From Mycobacterium branderi (GTDB lineage Bacteria > Actinomycetota > Actinomycetes > Mycobacteriales > Mycobacteriaceae), in the NCBI RefSeq assembly GCF_010728725.1, contig NZ_AP022607.1, positions 496,001 to 560,000 on the forward strand: DNA of 64,000 nt, given 5' to 3'. Below the pieces are notes generated by a model. That model was given only the letters and a program-made list of their open reading frames with translations, ran no database searches and had not been told where the DNA came from. Both the position numbers and the translations under genes were made by a program. Positions 28,000-34,978 of the stretch are shown piece by piece (the first letter of the stretch is position 1; every line of letters starts with the position of its first letter).

Positions 28000-28059
28000 C
28001 TGAGTTCCTTCCGTCGTGGCCGAGCAGCCACGGACGCTCCCATCAGGGTATCGCACCGG

Positions 28060-28090
28060 GTGACCTTTGGGCACAGCATTTCAGCTGAAA
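28060..28090. promoter_or_regulatory. Two palindromes between enolase and DUF190
   Basis: GTGACC-TTT-GGGCAC (28060-28074, one mismatch) and the perfect 12-bp palindrome TTTCAGCTGAAA (28079-28090) lie in the divergent promoter gap. Both could be operators for the two divergent transcripts. The fluoride riboswitch consensus was not convincingly matched. Confidence 0.45.
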
Positions 28091-28121
28091 GCCCTTGAAT
28101 CGCAACGAAAAGGAGGCGTCC

Positions 28122-29201
28122 ATGGATGAGGATTGTCTCAAGCTCACCGCGTACTTCGACGAGCGCCAGCGCAGTGGGCGTCGCTTCCTGGCCGACGCAA
28201 TCCTCGACCCGTACGGCCAGCGCCAGATCGCGTCGAGCATCGTGCTGCGTGGCATCACCGGCTTCGGTACCGGGCGTCACCTCAGGAGCGATCAGTCGCT
28301 GACCCTGTCCGAGAATCCGCCCATCGCGGTGATCGCCGTGGATACCAAAGCACGGGTTGAAGAAATGCTTGACTCCTTGCTGGCGATCGAGCGATGCGGT
28401 CTGCTGACCATGGAGCGCGCCCGTCTGCTGTACGACGACATCGGGCCGATCGAGTTATCCGACGAACTGCACGAAGCGACGAAGCTGACGATCTACGTCG
28501 GCCGCAAGGAACGCGTCTACGGTGTCCCCGCATATATCGCGCTGTGTGAGCTGATGTACCGGCGAAAGCTCGCCGGCGCCTCGGTGTTTCTCGGCGTGGA
28601 CGGCACCTTTCATGGGAGCCGCCAACGTGCACGCTTCTTCGGCGGCAACGCCGACGTCCCGGTCATGATCATCGCCGTCGGAAGCGGTGAGCACATCGGC
28701 CGGGTACTTCCCGAACTCGGCGGTCTGCTGCGGCGCCCGTTGATCACCGTGGAACGAGTGCGCGTCTGCAAGCGCGACGGAGAACTGCTGGAACGCCCGC
28801 ACGCGCTGCCGGGCACCGACGAACACGGTCTGGCGCTGTGGCAGAAACTGATGGTCTACACATCGGAATCGGCACGCCACGACGGCATGCCGATCCACCG
28901 CGCGTTGGTTCAGCGGCTTCGGCAGCATAAGTCATCCAGTGGTGCAACGGTATTACGCGGAATCTGGGGATTCCACGGTGATCACGAGCCGCACGGCGAC
29001 AAGCTGCTCTCGCTCAGCCGTCATGTCCCGGTCGTCACGATCATCGTCGACACCCCGGCCAACATCGCCGCATCCTTCGACGTGGTGGACGAGCTCACCT
29101 CGGAGCAGGGACTGGTGACCAGCGAAATGGTGCCCGCGCTGCTGACAGCCGCCGACGGTAACGGCAACGGCGGGCCAACAATCGCCCACCACAACTACTA
29201 G
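28122..29201 (+). CDS. DUF190 family protein, double domain
   Basis: The 359-residue cytosolic protein contains two or three DUF190-type units of about 100 residues. The pattern RRFLADAIL-N15-SSIVLRGITGFG recurs as ALVQRLRQH-N7-TVLRGIWGFHG near 275, and a middle copy lies near 145-160. DUF190 is a PII-like fold known near crcB fluoride exporters and enolase in other bacteria. AAAAGGAGG precedes the ATG. It is followed by an MFS gene, and the divergent neighbour is enolase. Confidence 0.8.
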   Translation: MDEDCLKLTAYFDERQRSGRRFLADAILDPYGQRQIASSIVLRGITGFGTGRHLRSDQSLTLSENPPIAVIAVDTKARVEEMLDSLLAIERCGLLTMERARLLYDDIGPIELSDELHEATKLTIYVGRKERVYGVPAYIALCELMYRRKLAGASVFLGVDGTFHGSRQRARFFGGNADVPVMIIAVGSGEHIGRVLPELGGLLRRPLITVERVRVCKRDGELLERPHALPGTDEHGLALWQKLMVYTSESARHDGMPIHRALVQRLRQHKSSSGATVLRGIWGFHGDHEPHGDKLLSLSRHVPVVTIIVDTPANIAASFDVVDELTSEQGLVTSEMVPALLTAADGNGNGGPTIAHHNY

Positions 29202-29207
29202 AGCGCC

Positions 29208-30402
29208 ATGACCCTGCGCCCAGAGGACCGCCGGCGCGTCTCGCCTGCAATGAAATTCGTGTTGATGGTCGGCGTAATGAGTTTCTTCGCCGACTTCACC
29301 TACGAAGCATCCCGCAGCATCGTCGGCCAGTTCTTGGGCTTGCTTGGCGCCGGCGCACTGGCCATCGCGGTGATCACCGGATTCGGCGAACTGCTCGGCT
29401 ACGGATTGCGCCTGTTCTCGGGACGCGGCGCAGACCGCACCGGACTCTATTGGCCAATCACGATCGGCGGCTACATCCTTCAGATGTCGGTGGTGCCACT
29501 GCTGGCCCTGGCCGGAAGTTGGCAAGTCGCCGCCATCCTGGTAGTCGCAGAACGGATCGGTAAAGCCATCCGCAACCCGCCCCGGGACGCGATGCTGTCC
29601 CACGCCGCCAAAGAGACGGGCTACGGCTGGGGCGTCGGCGTCCACGAGGCGCTCGACCAGTTCGGCGCCATGGTCGGCCCCTTGCTCGTCTCGTTCGTCG
29701 TGGCCAGTACCCACGACAACTACCGGATTGCCTTTGCCGCACTTGCCGTTCCGGCGGTGATCATGCTGTCCCTGCTGGCGTTGGCCCGGCTGCTTTACCC
29801 ACGTCCGCAGGACCTCGAACCGATAACCACACAGATGCAAGTGCAGGGGCTGCCCCGAGTGTTTTGGACCTACCTCGTCGCCGCCGCATTGGTGGCCGCC
29901 GGCTTCGCCGACTTCCCGATCATGGCCTTCCACTTCCAGACAGCGGGAACCGTCTCGGCCACCTACACGCCGATCTTTTACGCGGCCGCAATGGCGGTGT
30001 CCGGCACTGGTTCTCTGGTGTTCGGACGACTGTTCGACCGATTCGGAATCGGACTGCTGGTACCGCTAACAGTGATCGCCGCGGCGTACGCGCCGCTGGT
30101 CTTCTTTCGGCGGATTCTGGCCAGCCTTGATCGGCAGCTGTTTGTGGGGACTGGGCATGGGGGTTCACGAATCGATCGTCCCGGCCGCCGTAGCGCCGAT
30201 GGTATCGCCCACCCGGCGCGCCTCCGCCTACGGCCTCTTCACCGGCATCTACGGCATCGCCTGGTTCGCCGGCAGCACAGCCATCGGCGCGCTCTTTAGC
30301 GTCTCGCTCGGCATCGTCGTGGTATTTGCCCTTGTCGCTCAACTGGCTGCAATCCCCTTGATTTTGGTTATCCGCCAACGCAGCTCCGCCGCTATGGACT
30401 GA
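29208..30402 (+). pseudogene. MFS transporter with one-base frameshift
   Basis: Twelve-helix MFS layout is seen across two frames. The first frame encodes the N-terminal half, with GELLGYGLRLFSGRGADRTG as the loop 2-3 motif and RIGKAIRNPPRDAMLS. It runs to about 30105, where a run of three T gives one base too many. The second frame then carries GLGMGVHESIVPAAVAPM and the final helices to the stop at 30402. Restoring the frame gives about 397 residues. It begins 6 bp after DUF190. Confidence 0.75.
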
Positions 30403-30987
30403 CATGCAACCGGGATAACTTGGTGTTTGAAGGCTGGCATGGGCGGTTGACTTATTTCGGCAACTCGGTTCGTAACCGCATCCTCCTCGAAGAAGGACGC
30501 GGCATCAATCCGAGGACGGTTTGGCAGCTCGGCGAAAGGCTTTCCCGTCTGACCATCGCGTTTGGCTTCCGCGCCCGACGCGGCTGTAAGTCTTGGTGAC
30601 GTTTCTTCGGGGTCCGCCTCATGCGCTCTCTTGAGGTCCCGTCGCCGATCGGAGTGGATCTGGGCCGCGCCGCCTACGGGCGCGCCACTCGCGCGTCAAG
30701 GGCGCTGCGAGTGGCCTTCGCGATGTCTCCGGCCACCCTTGACCCGCGAGCCTCTGCACGCCCTCCTGCAGGCGTCGGGGCAGGTCAGTGACCTGCCGGC
30801 GGCACTGGCGCGGCCCAGATGAGGATCCTGGGTGCCGCGGGAATTCGACCTGGAGAGACGTGCGTAGATCGCGAATAACACCCTAAAAATGCATGAGCGA
30901 AGTCTGGTGACCGGCCGGCGGGAAGCGCGGTACGGAATACTTCGAGGGCCCGCGCTTTCAGCCTTCGCCGACGCCGTTACCATGATT

Positions 30988-30996
30988 TTATACACA
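30988..30996 (+). other. DnaA-box match in the AT-rich stretch
   Basis: TTATACACA fits the TTATNCACA DnaA-box consensus exactly and lies in AT-rich sequence close to a DnaB-N-like gene. One match alone is weak; it gains weight from its setting. Confidence 0.4.
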
Positions 30997-31145
30997 TGCC
31001 TTTACCAATTTCATTAATACCACAGCGTCAACACATAATGCGCTTAAGGAAAATGGCGATAAGATGACGAATGCGAGTAAAAAGAACTTGCTAGCACCTG
31101 GCGCTCGATATAAAATCAATACAAGGAACTACCATTTCAGTTCTT

Positions 31146-31179
31146 CGTTATCGCAAGATCAACAATTGATGCGATAACG
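31146..31179. other. Long hairpin, candidate plasmid origin element
   Basis: Arms CGTTATCGC and GCGATAACG (9 bp) and an inner pair ATCAA and TTGAT (5 bp) enclose the loop CAA, with a 3-base bulge in the left arm. The motif GCGATAA occurs again at 31054-31060. It lies about 50 bp upstream of the first small plasmid-like gene. Confidence 0.5.
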
Positions 31180-31224
31180 GTCGCCTGAACCAACATACGG
31201 GTTCTGCAGCAAAAGGAACATCAC

Positions 31225-31494
31225 ATGACCATCAACGCCTATATCGACGACTACCTGGCCGAACTGCTCGGCCAGGCTCGGTCGGAACTTCTCGCGGACC
31301 TCGCCGCCGGCATCAGCGCCATGCAGCGCGCTGCGGCCACCCTTGAACATCTGCGCAGCAACCACCTGCACGACATCGAGCTCATCGAGGGTCGCGACGG
31401 CCGCGACGTCGCATCCTTCCTCGACGACAGCGTCCGCTTTGGTCGAGCTGCCTATGCCGTCGTCCACATGGTCATCGACAAAGAGAAGCACTAA
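31225..31494 (+). CDS. Hypothetical plasmid-type protein
   Basis: The 89-residue, acidic, mostly helical protein begins MTINAYIDDYLAELLGQARSE. AAAAGGAACATCAC gives a ribosome binding site. The stop overlaps the next ATG (TAATG), so the two are coupled. Its MTINAY start recalls WXG100 proteins, but there is no WxG turn, so it is not one. The family was not recognised. Confidence 0.55.
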   Translation: MTINAYIDDYLAELLGQARSELLADLAAGISAMQRAAATLEHLRSNHLHDIELIEGRDGRDVASFLDDSVRFGRAAYAVVHMVIDKEKH

Positions 31495-31802
31495 TGGACG
31501 CACCCGCATGTCGCAGAGATTTTCGCGCTGATCGCAACGAACCGAGCGACGGCACGGTGCCACCGTCTGACTCCGAGCGCAACAGCCACAGAGTTGACAG
31601 GGAAATGCAATGCAAGGCGACCTTCCACGCGCTAGACCGCGAAGGAATCACCTACAGCGCCGTCGACATCAGCGAAAACGCCGACGCGCGCGATTACCTG
31701 CTGAGCCTGGGCTACCTGCAGATTCCCGTCGTCGTCGCGGGCGCCGAGCAGTGGGCCGGATTCAGACCAGACCGCATCCGCGCTCTGACCGGCGCCGCCT
31801 GA
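31494..31802 (+). CDS. NrdH/glutaredoxin-like protein with incomplete CxxC
   Basis: The C-terminal 65 residues match NrdH-redoxin: YSAVDISENADARDYLLSLGYLQIPVVVAG and WAGFRPDRIRAL. The active-site CxxC reads EMQC, so the first Cys is missing, and the N-terminal 38 residues are not redoxin-like. It would not act as a normal dithiol redoxin and may be a degraded or repurposed copy. The start was chosen by overlap with the upstream stop. Confidence 0.65.
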   Translation: MDAPACRRDFRADRNEPSDGTVPPSDSERNSHRVDREMQCKATFHALDREGITYSAVDISENADARDYLLSLGYLQIPVVVAGAEQWAGFRPDRIRALTGAA

Positions 31803-31835
31803 ACACCGCTGTCCGATCACGAACGGAAAACCACC

Positions 31836-32279
31836 GTGTACCAACTCATCGTCGACACCGAAGCCGGCATCACCACCAGCGACCACCCCGATCGCGCACA
31901 CGCCCACGCAGCATTGATGCGTTACATCATCGACCGCGACTACTACCTGCGACTCATCCGAACCAGCCAGCCGCACAGCATCTATGAGCTCCTCCAGTTG
32001 CGAGACCTCGGCGAGTACGGCCAGCTGATAGACCGGCGGCCGCGCAGCGCCGGACACGCCATCATCGAAGAATTTATCCCCGACCCGGGCGTGCCAACCA
32101 AATCCCTCGACAACGCCGCCGCGGAGGCACACCGCTGGCTGGACGACCACCGAGCCCTGCAGGAGCACGGCGCCGAGGATGACCCCGGCGCCGGCTACCC
32201 GCTGGCCACTGCTGCAACGCGAGTCATCCCGCCCAACACCCCGCCAGCCCCGCTCCAGCGGAGAGCCACCGCACCATGA
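31836..32279 (+). CDS. Hypothetical protein
   Basis: The 147-residue protein begins MYQLIVDTEAGITTSD with GTG as start. It has a strand-helix N-terminal half (HAALMRYIIDRDYYLRLIR) and an acidic, Pro-rich C-terminus. The stop overlaps the next start by 4 bp. The family is unknown; the coupled order suggests a plasmid maintenance operon. Confidence 0.5.
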   Translation: MYQLIVDTEAGITTSDHPDRAHAHAALMRYIIDRDYYLRLIRTSQPHSIYELLQLRDLGEYGQLIDRRPRSAGHAIIEEFIPDPGVPTKSLDNAAAEAHRWLDDHRALQEHGAEDDPGAGYPLATAATRVIPPNTPPAPLQRRATAP

Positions 32280-32947
32280 GCGCAGCACCACGACCACCGG
32301 CCCTACAAGTCATCGCCGACACCGAAACCATGCGTTCGGCAGACGAATCGCCCAGCAGGGGCAACACCGACGCCGCCGACGGCATCGGTGACCTGCGCGC
32401 CCAGACCGTCATCACACAGTGGGATCCCGAGCACCAACTCGTCGGCGCGCTGATGCACCTCAGCGCGGTCGAAGCCCAGCCCATCGTCGAGCTTGTCCCC
32501 GCCACCGCCATCCGGCGACCCATGACCCGCTGGGCCTACGAAATCATCAGCGCGCTTGCCATCCAGGGCCGCAACCCCGACCCGGTCATCGTGCTGCGTA
32601 CCGCCGAACACCAATCACCGGCAGACGACTCGACCGAAAGTGCCCTCAGCACAGAAAAATACGCGACCAAAAACCGGGCATGGCGACACCACCAGCTTGC
32701 GATCTACCTTGCCGAGGCCTACACCGAAGTCATCACACCCACCAACGCCCATGCCTACGCCGGCGAGGTCCTCGACACCGCATACCGGCGCGCCTTCAGC
32801 AATTACGGCATGCGGATGCAGCAACTGGCCCAGTGCGGCGCCGAACGTGCCGATCTAACCGAGCAATTCAGCATCATCCGCGACGACCTCGCCGAGCTGT
32901 GGCAACGCGCCGAAGCCGCCGCCACGCCCGAGCCGGATCAGGCATGA
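32276..32947 (+). CDS. DnaB N-terminal domain-like protein
   Basis: The first 110 residues after a variable lead resemble the DnaB helicase N-terminal domain: PEHQLVGALMHLSAVEAQPIV, then AIRRPMTRWAYEIISALAIQG. No RecA-like ATPase domain follows; the rest is helical (QQLAQCGAERADLTEQFSIIRDDL). In plasmids such a protein may load or block the host replicative helicase. The start overlaps the previous stop by 4 bp (ATGA). Confidence 0.6.
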   Translation: MSAAPRPPALQVIADTETMRSADESPSRGNTDAADGIGDLRAQTVITQWDPEHQLVGALMHLSAVEAQPIVELVPATAIRRPMTRWAYEIISALAIQGRNPDPVIVLRTAEHQSPADDSTESALSTEKYATKNRAWRHHQLAIYLAEAYTEVITPTNAHAYAGEVLDTAYRRAFSNYGMRMQQLAQCGAERADLTEQFSIIRDDLAELWQRAEAAATPEPDQA

Positions 32948-33271
32948 GCGGCCGTCGCCCGCATCTGCCGTCGGCCACTGTCGCACAAGACTGAGCGCGC
33001 GCGCCGGCGCGCGCCATGGCCGCCGCCCGGCGGCCAACCAAATCCGTAGCTCCCCAACTTCTTTAGCCGTTAGCGCGCGCCGAGTGCCGACGCCCGCGTC
33101 GGAACCGAGGCCGTTTCCGGCCTCTCAAGCAAGCTCGCTGCGCTCGCGCGCGGCCGAAAATTCCTCCTCCGCCGACGCGGACTCTTCGGGGTTGACCCCG
33201 CCACCCCGCCGGTCCCCCCGCCCCCAGCGCCAACCGGCGCACCAATCACCTTGACCGAACGGAGAACAACA
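32948..33271. other. Intergenic region with hairpins
   Basis: A 16-codon frame begins at 32944, overlapping the upstream stop (ATGA), and is probably not functional. GAGGCCG-TTTC-CGGCCTC at about 33104-33121 can form a 7-bp stem. The region ends with the ribosome binding site CGGAGAACAACA. No gene was recognised. Confidence 0.4.
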
Positions 33272-33811
33272 ATGAGCACGTCCGCACGCGCAACCCACGT
33301 CACCCCGGCAGCCATGATCACCCACAGCGTCGCACTGATCCGCGGCCAGCAGCACGCCGACATCTCCGTCTACCACGCCCGCACCAGCGACGCCCGGATC
33401 TCGCTGACCTTCAGCGGAATTCTATTGGTCATCTACACCTGCCACGCCGCCCAAGGACTACTCGAAGCATTCGCCGCAGCCCGCGGACACATCGCCCGAG
33501 TGCCCCGCGAAATCCCCGCCCCTCGCGCCGATCTCACCGAACCATCAGCCCGAGTAGCACTGTCGATCGAATGGACCCGCCGCCCCGAATACGCGGTCGC
33601 CGCCCAAACCTCGCTGAACAAGCTCAAAACAGCGCGCATCCACTGGATCGACCTCTACACCGGCCCGATCACCTGGCAGATCCGCGACCAAATCGGATTG
33701 CTGTCCACCCTCGAGCTGCTCACCCGCGTGCACCGCACCGCCACCGCGGTATTCCCCGACGGCGACCTCCACAGCGCCGACCCGACCAGCCCCGACTTCC
33801 ACGCGGCCTAG
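33272..33811 (+). CDS. Hypothetical protein of the plasmid-like segment
   Basis: The 179-residue soluble protein begins MSTSARATHVTPAAMITHSV. It has an alternating strand pattern (VHRTATAV) and a helical centre (QGLLEAFAAARGHIARV). GGAGAA lies 8 bases before the ATG. No family was recognised. Confidence 0.5.
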   Translation: MSTSARATHVTPAAMITHSVALIRGQQHADISVYHARTSDARISLTFSGILLVIYTCHAAQGLLEAFAAARGHIARVPREIPAPRADLTEPSARVALSIEWTRRPEYAVAAQTSLNKLKTARIHWIDLYTGPITWQIRDQIGLLSTLELLTRVHRTATAVFPDGDLHSADPTSPDFHAA

Positions 33812-34041
33812 CGCCAGCACCACCAACCCGGCCGGTTCCGCCCCCCGTGGAGCCGGCCGGGGCCTCCATCCGCCGGATGTTTACGGGCGCGGGCATAGCC
33901 GCCACAAGGTCCACGAACTTCTGGCCATTAACTGCGAGCGGCCCCCACCTCCCATCGAAACCGCCACGTCAAGCCTCTCGAAAACTCATGACCCACCGGC
34001 CACACCGACGCTGGCATACTTCATCGAAAAGAGAACCTCAC

Positions 34042-34356
34042 ATGGACATCGACTACGGGCTGGCCTACGACTTCATTGACGACCGCGACGGTCGTCCCCT
34101 GCAATTGCGGTTCCGATGCGACTGGATGCCGGCCGATTCGGCGAACACCGTCGAAGCCACCGGCCAACTCATCGCAATGATCGCCGACCCTCTGCGCACC
34201 GACTATGCGGACATCGTCACGATCAGCCGACCCCACGTGCAATGCGCGGACATCGAGAAGGCCCTCGATGACTGGCAGACCTGGGCGATGCTCACCGACG
34301 AAACCGTCAATCTCGCCGAGATCCGGCGGCGCATCCACGCCGCGGGCCTTGACTAA
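34042..34356 (+). CDS. Hypothetical protein of the plasmid-like segment
   Basis: The 104-residue acidic protein begins MDIDYGLAYDFIDDRDGRPLQ, with GAGAACCTC as the ribosome binding site. The DDRDGRPLQLRFRCDW and ADIEKALDDWQTWAML segments are notable. The family is unknown. Confidence 0.5.
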   Translation: MDIDYGLAYDFIDDRDGRPLQLRFRCDWMPADSANTVEATGQLIAMIADPLRTDYADIVTISRPHVQCADIEKALDDWQTWAMLTDETVNLAEIRRRIHAAGLD

Positions 34357-34881
34357 GCCCCGACGCCCCACCACTTCACTGTGCCGATAGCGCACTGCGC
34401 TAACCGCGCATCAGCGTCAGGCCGCCCGCCCGAAATACGCGCCTGCGCCGAGACCCCATCCGGGTTGTGCGGCCATTAACTATTGGCCAACCAGCCCGTT
34501 ACCTAACCACTGCAGCACATGCGCACCAACCAGCAACGCCAGCACCACGGCCTCGACAGCGACAACCACCAAACCCATCCAAACCTTGTGCATCCGAGCC
34601 TTTCCCGCAACCAGCCCCACGCTCGGCCACCAACGCCCATGGCAGCCCGCGCTTTTCCGAAACTGCGGCGGCGACCGCCGCAGAAAGCTCGCACCGTTAC
34701 CGAAACCCGGCCGGGGGCAGCCCCTCATCTCGCACAGCTCACTCACCTGCACCACTACACAACCACCACGCCTCACGGCCAGCCTAAAACCCCCACACCC
34801 AACCCCCGACACCAAATTCAACCCGACGCCCCAAACCCACCCCACGGATATCCAACACGCCCAAGAGACTTCGGCACATTG

Positions 34882-34894
34882 GCACAAGTTGTGC
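34882..34894. promoter_or_regulatory. 13-bp palindrome upstream of the relaxase
   Basis: GCACAA-G-TTGTGC is a perfect inverted repeat around one base. It may bind a regulator or the relaxase itself. Confidence 0.5.
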
Positions 34895-34900
34895 AATACT

Positions 34901-34931
34901 GCTTTCGGCCGCGCGTTGCGCGGCCGAAAGC
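34901..34931. other. Perfect 14-bp stem with 3-base loop, oriT candidate
   Basis: The arms GCTTTCGGCCGCGC and GCGCGGCCGAAAGC are exact complements around the loop GTT. MobF relaxases bind such hairpins next to their nic site. It has no T-run, so a rho-independent terminator is less likely. Confidence 0.5.
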
Positions 34932-34978
34932 CTGGGCCGTCAGCGACGGCCTGTCCCGCGGTGGTGAGGTGGCAAGGC

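Larger units (their letters stand above)
30403..31224. other. Boundary region: possible small ORF, then an AT-rich stretch
   Basis: This 822-bp gap marks the left edge of the plasmid-like segment. A 58-codon frame at 30423-30599 has fair GC at third positions but no clear ribosome binding site. From about 30960 the sequence turns AT-rich and contains a DnaA-box match, GCGATAA repeats and a long hairpin. No tRNA, integrase or transposase was recognised. Confidence 0.5.
34357..34978. other. Relaxase upstream region with adjacent palindromes
   Basis: No gene is supported over 622 bp. At its right end two palindromes lie 6 bp apart (34882-34894 and 34901-34931), about 50-95 bp upstream of the relaxase start. 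This is the usual place for an oriT or for relaxase autoregulation. Confidence 0.55.

Noticed and set aside
28000..28121. Fluoride riboswitch between enolase and DUF190
   Set aside because: The context fits, but the conserved pseudoknot and the downstream GAUGRC block could not be laid out on either strand; only palindromes were clear.
30403..31224. tRNA or integrase marking the plasmid insertion site
   Set aside because: No cloverleaf, T-loop box or recombinase motif could be found on either strand.
31225..31494. WXG100/EsxN-like protein because of its MTIN start
   Set aside because: It has no WxG turn and a different helical pattern.
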